Assembly: GCA_020081605.1 (NCBI GenBank)
Contig: JAHREC010000013.1
Location: 6,696,001-6,760,000 of the forward strand
Source: Albifimbria verrucaria
Lineage: Eukaryota; Ascomycota; Sordariomycetes; Hypocreales; Stachybotryaceae
DNA length: 64,000 nucleotides
Direction: 5' to 3'
A program made the position numbers and the translations under genes. Positions 1 through 10,909 of the stretch are shown here, piece by piece. The notes under the pieces are model-generated. The model searched no databases and was not told the origin of the DNA. It worked only from the letters and a program-made list of their open reading frames with translations. Positions within the stretch are counted from its first letter, which is position 1, and each line of letters begins with the position of its first letter.

Positions 1-150
1 ATGTTATCAAAGACTCGTCAGAAACACCCTCAAGCTATAAATCTTCTGTTTAAATACTGAACGGGTCATACTCACTTGTGAAATTCTCAATCAGGGGCAA
101 ATCTTACAACCTGATCCAGCTTTCTTCAGTATTTTCATCAGTCAACGACT

Positions 151-353
151 ATGCGATTCATATTCGTGCTTTTCGTCATCCCTGCTTTGGTGCACGCCAT
201 TACAGATGATGATAACTGCTACCCAATAGCATTTGGTTCTCGTAGAAATCAGTGTCATCAATGCCGAAGAGGTTGGAAGTTTGTTAACAGAGGGGTGCTT
301 TATGCGATACTCGTTTGGCGTGTTGCAAGGGCATCTGCTGTCCAGACTATTAG
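151..353 (+). CDS. Small secreted cysteine-rich peptide (frame-broken)
   Basis: The open frame starts with a typical signal peptide: MR, then a hydrophobic core, ending at VHA near residue 16. The mature part begins with acidic residues, followed by a Cys and a CxxC pair. Near base 296, in a run of four G, the frame must change by one base. The next frame then carries four more cysteines in two CC pairs plus one single, and stops with TAG at 351-353. Read this way the product is about 65 residues with eight cysteines, the usual size and cysteine count of small fungal secreted peptides. Without the frame change the frame runs to 378 and loses the cysteines. I do not recognise the family. It could be an effector, an antimicrobial-type peptide or an unrelated secreted protein; no function is assigned. 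Confidence 0.45.
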
Positions 354-748
354 CGAAACGGAACAGCACAGTGGCTGACTTATGCTTATCGTAAGTGGCT
401 GCCTTTTGCATTCATGTGTAGCTCTAATAATGCATAGCGGACGAGTTCTTCTTGGTCAAAATAAGTGGAATGAAAGTCAGGACAGGGGCATGACCAAGAC
501 AGGTCCCCTGTTAGTTAATCAATAGACTCTCATAGTGAAAACTAAACACAAATGAAATCCATTATTTTGCAACTACCGGCGTTTTTGGCATAAAATGAGT
601 AACCTCAATCAAATATTGAGAGGCTAGAAATTATTGAGCATGTGGGTTAGAATCATTTGAGCTCGATGACGAGGCCAAATACTCCACATGTCCTTCATCT
701 CAAAAACGTAATTTTATAAACTTGAAACTAATTGAGTATGTCATTGAA
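354..748. other. Intergenic, no feature seen
   Basis: AT-rich spacer between the secreted-peptide gene and the 3' end of the CorA-like gene. No coherent coding frame or RNA gene was seen. Confidence 0.5.
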
Positions 749-2473
749 TCACACCATTGTAATGTCAGATAAAGCAAAACTATTTGTCCGCTTTTCTTTC
801 TTGATATCTCTATTAGTAGCCAAGTGCCACGCTCCTACCGTAATGGCGGTCAATCCAACTGCAACTACAAGGAATATCCAGAAGTACTTGGATACAACAG
901 CTTTACCATCCGGAGCTTTGAAGTCAAATAGGTCTGTCGAGAATACAGACTGAAAACGTGTATTGTCAGCATTTTGGAATTTGATTTGATATGTCACTAG
1001 CAAATTGGAACTTACTGCCACACAAGACAATGGTATGTATATCATGGTTAATAATGCTATTGACCTCATTTGCGCGTTATCACGCTTAGTCTCCAGCGCT
1101 ATGGTGGTGTTGATTTGAGCGATTTGGGTATTTGTCTTTGAATCATGGCGTGCGATTTGGTTCCATAGCTTTGATCGAACTGTCAGTCTCGCCTAGCTTT
1201 TAGTGAAAGAGAGAGTCAAACCGTTTGCATAGTGAGCGCCAAATTCTCAGTCATCATGTTGCATTCATCAATCTTATCATCATATTCATCCACAATCTCC
1301 TCAATCCTTTTCTTGATTCGCTTCCCGGTCTCGTTGCAGCTTAGAGATTTCTCATAGTCGTAATTAACTTGACTTGTTGGGCTTTCCATCCATGTAGATA
1401 CTTCATCTATGGCTTCCAAAAACTTTACTAACTGCCTTTTCACAGCACGAATGTGATCGACTAAGCTTCGGCTCTGGAGGCACAGAGCGAGGTACTCCTG
1501 CGTCTTTTGACTGTTCATGTCTTGTTGAGGGTTCCAGTAAATATTCTCTAGAATTTCTGAACGCAGGGTAAACTTGTCAATTAAGTCATCAGCAATACCA
1601 ACAAGTCTCTCTCGCTCAAGTTCTGCAAGAATGCCTACAAGGAGGAGTGGATGATTTGCGGCATGGCCAGCTGCCTTTACTCTTTTTTCGAGGCTGAGTA
1701 GCTGACTGCTACTACAACCATAGACAATGGCAAACACAGATCTAATTTGTGGTATAAAAGTGACAGATAGTGCAATATCATTGGGCAAATATGCAGACAT
1801 TCGTGCTGTGAAATCTATAACAGAGTCATGGTTGGTAATTCGATGTCTTATTGCGAATATGCTGTACTTACAAACTCTGCGAGGTGTCGCTCCAGGAACA
1901 CCTGAAGCGATAGACGTAAAGCTGGCAACCTGCCTTGCCATGGTTCGTGTAATGCCCCGATGAACTTGCCAACGTTTAGCGATTCGCTGCCAGACTTCTC
2001 TTGTGAAAGGCAAGTATGAAACGGGTGAAGATTGTCCCTCAAATACATCAGGTGCTCTGCTACACAGTCTGTATTGATTAAATTAGCCTCACTGGTCCAT
2101 AAATGGGATTATTGGAGTAGCCATTGATGGGATATCTGCTAACATTACCCGTAGACCTGGCCTTGGCAACGTATCCGCCGCCTATAAAATCATTTAGCTT
2201 TTTGTGGTGAAAGCAATAGGGAATTTTGTTTGCAATCACAACTCTTACATTCTTAAACCATTTGTCCCATGCAAATTCTCCGTACAGTACGTCGATGTGC
2301 AATGCCTGTCAGAGCTATTAGCAATGACTCGCAGTTTTCTGGGCCACTTCATATTGTTCATGACAGACCTCATCATCGTTCAACTTTTGGATTAATATTG
2401 ATTTACCTTCATCATAATCGAAGGTGTTCAAATCATGTTCAGACAAATCAGGAATATGTTCTAACCAATCCAT
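749..2473 (-). CDS. CorA-like fungal membrane protein (Mg2+-transporter-like)
   Basis: The soluble N-terminal part is helical, including WQRIAKRW and a charged coiled segment. It is followed by the hallmark C-terminal membrane pair of fungal CorA-like proteins: MRSIALLTMIYIPLS (first membrane helix), a short loop FSTDLFDF, then SKYFWIFLVVAVGLTAIT (second helix) and a basic tail. The GMN signature of true CorA channels is absent; STD occupies that place, as in divergent fungal members, so magnesium transport is not assured. Introns inferred on the minus strand include 950-1015 (GTAAGT..CAG), one of about 40 bp starting just after 1218, one between about 2080 and 2160, and one near 2300-2360. 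One single-base frame change is needed near 2010 (HPFHT to LPFTREVW). The start at 2473 is the first in-frame ATG after a stop and is uncertain. Confidence 0.6.
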
Positions 2474-3076
2474 GGCTTGTTTGGTCACAACTCCCGATAA
2501 TTCACGCCAACTGATTATTGTATTTGGTATAGGTTGGGATGCTTATGAGGCAATAGAGCCGCATTTCAGGCTTATAAAGATTAGCATGTGCTTCGGGCTG
2601 CTTAACTACGTTAGCTGTATGTGGCAGCATGCATCCTGCTGCAGTAGCGGGGAACCTGAACTTGCATACGAGGTTGACAAATGACCTCTTCACAGAGGGC
2701 TGTGCTAAACGTGGTCACTGGTTACTCGCCCGGAGAGGCCTCTCGCTGAACATCTCTCTTTCTCCAATAAGATGAGTTACGTCAAGCCCTGACGCACGAA
2801 TAAGTCTCTCATAAGCCTGATTGCGGGTTCCAACAGCGTCGGGTCCACCCACAGTAGCTTCCTTTGCATGCGAGTAGCCGTGGCATGCCCATGCTGAGGC
2901 ATTCCGCTCTTCCGTAAGAGAATAAAGACGATCTGGTTTCCAGGGTATGCGGGCATTGCTGAATTTCTCCCCGCCCCATGGCCGAGTACACTGATTGTGA
3001 CACCACCACATTCTAGGGCACAAACACTTGCTCGCAAGGCTGAACCGGCGGTGCTGGGCATCATATGGAAGGAAAA
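2474..3076. other. Intergenic between divergent genes
   Basis: Divergent spacer between the CorA-like gene (leftward) and the small YLD gene (rightward). Two overlapping long minus-strand frames at 2715-3124 have no recognisable motifs and overlap each other, so I treat them as chance frames. Confidence 0.4.
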
Positions 3077-3428
3077 ATGCCGAGCTCCATGGCAATACCT
3101 GCGCCACAGGGCTGGCACGAGCAAGTAATGAGGCAGAAGTACAACGACCCGAGGCGGCTTAGGGACTACCTCGATCAGACTTATGGGCGAGGCAACTATT
3201 TGGTGAAGGTAACTTCCTTAGTATTTTGAGAATATTCTCATCGAGACACTAACAGCTTGACTATCAGACCCGGTCGAATCGATGGATCCTATATCTTCCT
3301 ACACCATTAGATCAGGTATGTACCCTAGCATCTACCCAGAATTACCAGGGACGCAGCTCATGCTGTGGGTGAATCAGGGCGAAATGGAATTGATCGAGAA
3401 GCGGGTTAGCTTCCACTATACCCAATAA
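3077..3428 (+). CDS. Small YLD-family protein A, three exons
   Basis: Three phase-0 exons, 3077-3208, 3268-3315 and 3378-3428, are joined by introns of 59 and 62 bp with GTAACT and GTATGT donors and CAG acceptors. They give a clean protein of 76 residues ending in TAA. The centre reads LRDYLDQTYGRGNYLV followed by a segment rich in aromatic and basic residues (SNRWILYLPTPLDQ). The same layout (L..YLD..Y..G.Y.V, then a short beta-like stretch) occurs in the gene at 7579-7846, so the two look like paralogues. There is no signal peptide or membrane segment. The function is unknown. It converges on the protein kinase gene 400 bp downstream. That both splice choices keep phase 0 and end cleanly supports a real gene. 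Confidence 0.55.
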
Positions 3429-3828
3429 TTAGAATCATAAGGCAACTACAGCAGTTATGGACGACCAAATGGGGAGCTATCTTATTTAATGAAAACTGGT
3501 CCAACCATCGGTAGCCGCTAAGAGTGTCAAGGCTCCTGGGTATCTTACAAAATTGACTCCAAACTCCAAAGTGCTTACCTCACTCATTCTCAAGTCTTTT
3601 CCAATCACCCCGCAAAGATTGCAAAGCACCCATGGCACAAAATTCGTGATTCCCGACCATACCCTGCCCAGGAACGATCTTGCTTCCACTGCCACAGGTT
3701 GAACTAATACCCAACTACCATATTAGTTCTTGCTTGGTGACTCGGGAGTTGTTTTGCAGATCACCCACTCGAATTACTGCGATCCAAATAAAAGCTCGGT
3801 GTCCGTTGGCAAGAGACCATAAGTGTCC
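3429..3828. other. Intergenic between convergent genes
   Basis: 3' to 3' spacer between YLD gene A and the kinase gene. Nothing else is recognisable. Confidence 0.4.
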
Positions 3829-5695
3829 TCAGTTCTTTGGTGAGGGTAAGGCCCGGATCCTGTCTTCGCGTCTCGGTTCCAGCATCTTGAACTCAATAAG
3901 ATCGAGCATCTGTCGCAAGTACCAGGTACACTCGGCGTGGTCTCTGAGTCTTTGGATCCAGTCCTTCACCGCGGCTTTGAGCAGCGGTTCTGGTGGTTGA
4001 TTCCGCTCGTTGCGCACACTGAAGAAAGTATCCGCCATGAAAGCATGAATGTCGAGTTCCTCTCTTAGCTCAGGGAACTCATTCATGACTGCATTAAATC
4101 CCAGGAGGTACCACGAGATATGCTCTAGAAAGACGCACCCGAGGCTGAAGATGTCAGACACGGGCGATACTAGTCCTTCTGGTAGATCAAATTCGGGAGC
4201 TCGATATGTCGCGGTCCTTTGCAACAAGTTCGGATCCTGTTTTGAACGCGAAACCTTAGTATGCAAACGTCCAAGACCAAAGTCTGCCAGCGCCAATTCA
4301 CTCCTGAGAGATCCCAAGCCGCTGGACTCGAACCACAAGAGATTACTGGCTTTTATATCGCCATGTCTTCCATATAGATCCTGGTCAGATATGGCCTTGG
4401 GTAGGTGTTTTAGGTTCTCTATACGGTCATTGTGAACAACTTGGAGGGCTTCCGAAAGGCCATGGAACTGCTCAGCCATCCACAAACAATGATTTTTATC
4501 CAGGACAAGTTGAGGGTTTGATCTCCAAAACTCGACGAGATCCCCATAGGCCCAATCAAACAGTAAGAAAAAAGCCGAGGTCTTATTTACCGGGTTGTAC
4601 TCCTCGAATGTTGCAAGAAGCTGTATGAGGTGTCGCTTGCTGCCGTCCTGATCAGCGCAAAGAGCAAGGAAGAAAGCTCAAGGTTAAAAGTCTCCCGATT
4701 AGGAGACGTGAGCTTCTTCAATGCATAGTAGCCATGGGGGTTTTGTAGCTAGAATCTTGAGTTCAGCAGCTTCCACGAGAGGGATTATTGGTGAACTACC
4801 CACCCGTTGAGACCCAAAGGCACTATGAGAGTCACATATCTTCACCTTATGTACCTCACTGAAACCACCATACGAGAATCCCTCCGGCTGGCCAGTAGCT
4901 TGTCCTCCGGTCCCACTCCCTCTCACTTCTCCCGAAGCTTGCTGCTTTCTTTCGTCAGCGTACATTGGAAGACAGTCGCCCTTCTCAATGATGTAATGTG
5001 AGTGTACATGACTTTGCCATTTTATGTACGGTGCTGTGAGACGACGGGCCCATTTGACAAAATCCTCTCGGTGCAAATCGCGACTGTAACTGTTTAGAAT
5101 AGTGTGGTCATGGTTAGCGTGGCGGCAAATGAGGCGCTTCCGGGCCATAGATGACCCTCTGTTGTAATCAAATCGTAGAGGAAGGCAATCATCACGCAGT
5201 CCCTCCTTGATGTAGTTCATCATCTCCTCTTGTCGATCTATAGCGATAAGTACACCTAGGACCTTTAAGCATGGTGCGTGTTGGCCTTCCCGTTGTATAT
5301 CTGATGGGCCAGTTTGCACTTGTCCTCCACGCCACGGAAGCACTTCAGCCCCCATACAAGCTGTGCCACTCTGTCTGGGGTGATGATGAGGTCAAATCTC
5401 GCCCGGGGTATGAATATGTTGTTGCAGTCCAAAAACATGTTTCAGTATTTTCGGACAGGTCGAATGCTTTCTGGATCTGATCAATTACAGCGTCAACGTC
5501 CACAGGCTTAGTCGGGGCTTTGATGGCACGGGGGCTGGGATGATGATCGGCTCGATAGAAGCTGTCTCCAAGGTCAGGGATCTTTTGAACGCGCCGTGGA
5601 TTGCCCAACCCAAAATTCTCTTTCCTCGTCTGGGCCCCAGACGGCAGTGATTGAGAGGGCGTGGCTCCGTCATGTCTCACCGCGGACGGCGCCAT
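3829..5695 (-). CDS. Fungal-specific protein kinase with HGD catalytic loop
   Basis: The N-terminal 200 or so residues form the helical region typical of a fungal kinase family (AIDRQEEMMNYIKEGL.DDCLPLR). Then come a glycine-rich loop (GGFSEVHKVKI), a VAIK-type lysine (YALKKLTSP), a catalytic loop with HGD in place of HRD (GRHGDIKASNLLWF), DFG (LADFGLGRLH) and APE (TYRAPEFD). All core phosphotransfer residues are therefore visible. The frame breaks at least four times, near 5440, 5265, 4735 and 4670. At 4735 one extra C in a C run restores the reading (TKP then HGYYALKK). I take these as assembly indels, but a decaying gene is possible because there are so many. The start ATG at 5695 is the first plausible one. 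Substrate and pathway are unknown; relatives often sit near fungal self-recognition genes. Confidence 0.7.
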
Positions 5696-7578
5696 GACTA
5701 CTAAGACTGCAGACCAATGCAAGTTGCTGTCTCCGATATACAGAGGGTGACGCAGTGGCGATGATGGCTACCACGTATGGTTGGAGAAGTTTCAGAAAGT
5801 TTCGGCTATGGGTTCCGTTTGGTGTAAAACAGCTGCCGGTCGCACAGCAGAAGCAAGTTTTCGTGGGCCGTTCAGCAGGAGATAGCCGACGTGTCACCAA
5901 AGGCGACAGGTGAGCGACTGGCAATTGACTGATAGGTTGCTACCGAGTGACTAGGGAATGATTGGCAAGAAACTGCAGAAAGTCTGGATTATTCCACGTT
6001 GAGGCACGGCACCGAGTATGCGGGTTAAAGAAAGGAGTAAGAAGAGTATCCAGTGATGGGCAGGAGATGGTAAATGTGCAGGTTCGAGAGTGTCACACCA
6101 GGAGCAATCGAAGGCATTGCGAGTGGCAGCGCGCCCAAGTGTATAAATGTAATCTACGGAACCTATTACACGGCGATAGTAGCAATCATAGTACGTCACC
6201 TGTTTGTTCCCCGGGTTCAATCTTGTCAACTTGCAAGAAAGCCTCAGCGAAAAGAAGGCAACTGGTGGCCTCGTTATGCAAGTTAGATTGGGACGATCAA
6301 GCACGGTGAGTGCTTCATCTAGAGCATGACCTAAGGCGCGAACCACTTGTGTTTGCGACGGGAGGGCAGCCTTGAGAGGAACGGGTAGAGGCATGCGGCA
6401 GCGGCTTGTTCATGTACGAGCCACAGAGTCCCTGGTCTCATTGCATGGGCTGGAAGAGACATTCCGCGGCACATATTCCATGTCCCGTCTACATCCTGTG
6501 CGCAGCACGATGGTGTGGTGCAACCAAATGCATGTCAGGTTTTTGCTTGACCGCCTCGTGAGATGCCCTGCATTGCCGCCCACAACACCGTTGCCGAAAC
6601 TGCACAAACGCCAATATTTGTAATTCAGTAGGGAATCATCATGCTGCAGGCTCGATATCTGGGGCTCTAGATATTTAAGGAGAACTGACGTGCAGAAACA
6701 CGTGTTGCCTGAGGTTCTCTAACTTGCTGATGCTCAGATTTCAGGTCGACACATGTGGCGCAGATGCAGCACATGCAACAACTACGCCTCGGTTATATTC
6801 GCTTCGCCACATGCACATAGCCTCCTTTATTGCACTGTGGTGTGCTTCGAGGTCGCCGAGTGGTGTGTGCTTGTGCATCCGTCTCGGATTTGGCAAGCCA
6901 CCATTCTATATGAGTAACAGGGATTATGAGCACTCCGTGTTCGGTCATACGCTCCCTGTTGAGGCTGAGAATCTTGACTTTCGTCAATAGTCTTGTATGT
7001 AACGCGCTTTGTCGGTCTCAATAGCCGCGCCCAGCCAGCGTAACCGCAGAGCATTGCTGTCTGCCTCGGTAGCATTGGCAGACATCCACAACGATTTGTT
7101 GGCTTCGTTCATCGTGTTTGGTGACCGAAAAAATTTACCGAATTTGGCAATGCAATGGTCATGCAGGCCGTTCTTGTCCTGTGGCGCGGCTACTCCGTTT
7201 ACAGATTGCATCCTTGGGGCGTCTCACCGGGGCTCAAACATCGAACTCGGATTATACTGTTGCCAGCATGAATGGGGGCCACATTCGTCAAGAAATTGGA
7301 TCTGAGGCAGATTGCAGGGAGGATTCAGATGGATACTCGGCGCCTGCAAGTCCCCGGGGCCGAGCAACGAGCTATCAAGATGTCGCGTACATTCACAACT
7401 ATAGAAATGGTGGCCAAATCCTCGGGTTTACTAGAAAGGCGGTGGCGATATGATCGTATACAGCTGACCTCTCTATCTTACCTCAGACATCCCTGTCTTC
7501 ACCGCTACAGTAGTTGCAGATGCTTTTCTTTCATGTCCCTCTAGTTTTCTCCCAATTCCTCAGCAAGAAAACATCAAA
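5696..7578. other. Long intergenic region, no gene recognised
   Basis: About 1.9 kb 5' to the kinase and 5' to YLD gene B. Several open frames of 60-147 codons occur on both strands, but they overlap, lack motifs and carry no convincing splice structure. It may hold promoters and decayed sequence. Confidence 0.35.
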
Positions 7579-7846
7579 ATGCAGTCCTACAGACGATCCC
7601 AGAATCCAGCCCTGGACCGCTTGTCGAACACGGGCAGTGGGAGACAAAGCACGTTGATATCAGCATCAAGGGTCTCTTCACGCGAACTGAAGACTTACCT
7701 TGACTCGAATTATCCTGGCCGATATTCTGTTCAGGTCTGTAGCTCGTTGCTCCAACTCGGATTGTAGGCCAATTGCTTAAGAGAAACAGCTCAAGCGAGA
7801 CGAATTTAAAATCACGATAACCGATACACCTCCGAATTATTCATAG
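7579..7846 (+). CDS. Small YLD-family protein B, two exons
   Basis: Exon 1 (7579-7734) and exon 2 (7790-7846) are joined in phase 0 across a 55 bp intron (GTCTGT..CAG). They give a 70-residue protein ending in TAG with no frame break. It has a polar N-terminus, then LISASRVSSRELKTYLDSNY, G.YSVQ and LKRDEFKITI. This parallels protein A at 3077-3428 (LRDYLD..YGRGNYLV then a basic/aromatic strand). No signal peptide or membrane helix is seen. The upstream sequence ends in a C/T-rich stretch and an A-rich context right before the ATG, which suits a fungal start. Function unknown. It lies on the far side of the kinase from protein A. Confidence 0.5.
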
Positions 7847-8736
7847 AAAGACTTCACAGGCTACGACATCGACCGATCGTGATCCCCTGGGGTTTGGTCT
7901 TATTGTATAAGCAATGCTGGATGTTGTCCCCTAGGTTGGTCGAAATGGGAGGTGGCCGATTTTACAACCCATCGTTCTCCGGATTTCCCGTAGGGGCTCG
8001 CGCCTCTACCTGGATACGAACATGTATACCTAGCATCTTCCTAAAAGCATCTTTGACAGACTTGAGGTCGAGGAACGGAAGGAATTTTGACGTGATTCAC
8101 GGTGATTTGAACAAACGGACGCTGACATGTGACACACAGAGTCGATCGCCAATGCTTTACAGCAATGAACATACGCCATCAAAAGACTCAGTTATGTGAT
8201 TTACTCTCTTTGAGATATGGCCATTTCTTCTCCATCCATTTCCAGTCAATCTATTCAAGTTCAGCACGGTAAACCCACGAGTCCACGAAGGTCAAGATGC
8301 ATCACCGCTTCACCGTGGCCCCGGCTGAACACGACTCTGAACATTGTTCCAGGACTACCCTGGAACCACCCAAGGAACTTTTCTGATACCAGGGATACAG
8401 AAGAAACCGTCACCCGTTTCAGCCTTCAGCCTCTGCCACGCGCTGGGTTCCACTCTCTTCCATGCCAGGTTCAACTAGCGCGTCCTGCAGGCTCCATCCA
8501 TCTCCACCATCCCGTTGAGTTGACATGCTCCATTCCCAATGAGAAGCCATCCCAACCGCCAAACTGGGTCTCCTTTGTCCACTTTGCAAACCCTAGCAAA
8601 ATTTTTCTCATGCCTCACGCGAGCAGACCAAGGCTTATAAGCAAAATATCGAGCAGAGTCGTCAACAAGTTCCCCAGCGCAAGAGAACCCGCGCCGAAGC
8701 GAGCATTCCTCGCTCCGGCAGCCATTGAGAAAACCG
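7847..8736. other. Intergenic, no gene recognised
   Basis: An open frame of 182 codons (8217-8765) runs into the tRNA gene and has no recognisable domain; it is not accepted. The segment is C-rich near 8220-8700. Confidence 0.4.
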
Positions 8737-8828
8737 GCCCGGTTAGCTCAATCGGTAGAGCGTGAGACTCTTAGTTCATCTGAGGGTAACGCAATCTCAA
8801 GGTTGCGGGTTCGACCCCGCATCGGGCT
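8737..8828 (+). tRNA. tRNA-Lys (anticodon CUU) with 20-nt intron
   Basis: The acceptor arms GCCCGGT (8737-8743) and ATCGGGC (8821-8827) pair fully, with one G-T. The D arm GCTC..GAGC, anticodon stem TGAGA/TCTCA with loop CTCTTAA, and T arm GCGGG-TTCGACC-CCCGC are all intact. The anticodon CTT decodes AAG lysine. An intron of 20 nt (8774-8793) sits one base 3' of the anticodon, the standard place for nuclear tRNA introns. The internal A box (TTAGCTCAATCGG) and B box (GGTTCGACC) act as the RNA polymerase III promoter. Confidence 0.95.
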
Positions 8829-8831
8829 TTT
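8828..8831 (+). terminator. RNA polymerase III T-run after tRNA-Lys
   Basis: TTTT directly after the acceptor stem, the usual Pol III stop signal. Confidence 0.7.
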
Positions 8832-9840
8832 CCTATACAGCAACTTCGGTTGCAACTCGATTCACGATTGAGAATGGTCGAGGTTCTCCCGCTGGTTCTT
8901 TTTTGTCCCTGGGACGGTCTGTCCTTGGCCGTGTCTTCTTTTTGTGTTTTGCGCCTGGCTGCTATTTACTGACTGACCATGGTGGGTGAACCGAGTTGTT
9001 AATTCTGGCAGAAGATGTTACATGGAAACAAGGCTGCTCTGGGCGATGATTGACTCAAGATGGTAGTGAATCATATATTGAGGAGGCACTGCGACTTGTG
9101 TTTCATGAGGACCCAGACGATGGAGAGTTCGGATTACTTTTGGGAGGCAGAGGCGCGCCTGATGATATGTGGTAGATTGACAGAAGGTGAACAGTTGTGG
9201 AGTAGAAAAAATTGTTCAACAGAGTTGATCATGCAAGGACGAATTTACCAACGGGTTGAGCCATTATTGTATTCCCTCCATCGTTCATGGCTGAACAGGC
9301 ACGTCTGTTAGGCGATGTGCTTATCACTTCTGAACTCCCAGATGTTGCCAGGCTACAAGGAACTACCAACAATGAATAGTTGTTATTTAGAACATAAGTG
9401 GCGTCTTCGAAACCTGTGAACTGAGCCGTACCATCCATTACCCGTGAGGCAACAACATCATCACTTTTGACACAGCATTGAAAGACAAGGCAAGGCTCAG
9501 CTATAAACATAGAGAGAGCTGGTACCCCAAGACCCTACACTTCCACAACAAATCACCCAACAGTCAGTCCCCTCCCCTTAATACACCATAACCCAACACG
9601 TAAACAAACAACCCTCCCCATCATCAACATTCTTCTCCGACTCCGTAAACGTCAACTCCGTCCCCTGCGCCGAAAAAGTGGGACCCGGCCGGCCCCAGCG
9701 AATGTGCAGAAGCGGGGTGCGATAAACAATTGCGCTTCAGTCATCCACTCATTCTAGGCACAACATAATCTCACCAGCGCTCTCAGTTCCAGCCTCATAT
9801 CCCTTTTCCGGATTCAAGGGATAGATCAAGAAACGTAATA
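8832..9840. other. Intergenic; 5' region of nicotinamidase
   Basis: No gene recognised. The last 200 bases before 9841 form the likely promoter and 5' leader of the nicotinamidase gene. Confidence 0.4.
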
Positions 9841-10574
9841 ATGGTGAGCGCGGCGTTTAAGCCGGCTCTGCTGGTGGTCGATTTCCAGGAAGATTTCTGT
9901 CCACCGGTCAGTCACCTAATACCCTCTCATGGTCACATCAACGCGCTCGTCTAACAATCCATACAGAACGGCTCCTCGCTGTCCCCAACGGACGTGATAT
10001 CACACCTACCGTCAACTCCCTTCTTAACCTCCCTTCACCCTCCGCCTCGCCACACGCGACTGGCACCCCCAAACCACATCTCCTTCGCCGCCAACCACTC
10101 TCCCTCCACCGCCCTTTACATCCTCCACCACCATCCACCACCCTCCGGCTCCGGCTCATACTCCACCACCCTCTGGCCCACGCACTGCGTCCAGAACACG
10201 CCCGGCGCGGAGCTGGTCCCTACCCTGGATACCGCCCGTCTGCACGCCGTCATCGACAAGGGCATGGACCATCGCGTCGAGATGTATTCTGCCTTCTACG
10301 ACCCTTTTCACGTGAGCGACAGCGGCCTGACTGGGAGACTTCGCGATCAGGGCATTACGGATGTCTACGTTGTGGGCTTGGCGGGGATTACTGTGTTAAG
10401 GCGACGGCGGAGCACGCGGTCGACGAAGGCTTCACCACTTTCATCGTCGAGGAAGGCACGCGACCAGTCATGCCAGACAAGTGGGATGAGTGCAAGAAGG
10501 AGATCCTGGCGAAAGGTGTCAAGATAGTGTCCATCGACGGACCGGAAGTGGCTCGCATCAAAGATTCTGCTTAA
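9841..10574 (+). CDS. PNC1: Nicotinamidase (isochorismatase-like hydrolase)
   Basis: Converts nicotinamide to nicotinate in the NAD salvage pathway. Exon 1 (9841-9906) encodes ALLVVDFQEDFCPP with the catalytic Asp; an intron (9907-9966) follows. Later segments show ATRDWHP (metal Asp and His), LWPTHCVQ (metal His), DKGMD (catalytic Lys) and DYCVKATAEHAVDEGF (nucleophile Cys). These motifs lie in different frames. Breaks near 9975, 10035, 10070, 10110-10150 and 10393 are needed, and those I traced are cured by one extra base in a C, T or G run (for example GGGG to GGGGG before ATTACTGTG at 10393). The order and completeness of all catalytic motifs argue for an intact gene damaged by sequencing indels. 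It converges with HMG-CoA reductase, with 335 bp between the stops. Confidence 0.85.
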
Positions 10575-10909
10575 CTAGAGGGCAACTACTATATTGGCAC
10601 ATTCACATTCTGTAGAGGACGGCGTTTTGGATTCATGAAAACAAAGGATGCATTGTATGTGTATCAATATTTATATACCGGCTTCTTCCTTTCCCGGTTT
10701 CAACCGTCTATTTGACTCGAGTGTGTGACCAAACATCCAAAAATGCGCAAACGCCATGCTACCATCCTCAGCATACGACCGGTCAACGCAATGCAATCAA
10801 CAGAGCCCAGCCATACGTTTAACCAGCCCATGGGAGGAATAGCTAATGCACTAAGCATACTTATTAACGACAACCACTTCACCGACTACTGCCCGTCATC
10901 ATATCCACT

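Noticed and set aside
2715..3124. Two overlapping minus-strand frames of 115-130 codons
   Set aside because: They overlap each other and partly the YLD gene, with no recognisable motif or splice sites.
8217..8765. 182-codon plus-strand frame
   Set aside because: It runs into the tRNA-Lys gene, has no domain and looks like C-rich chance sequence.
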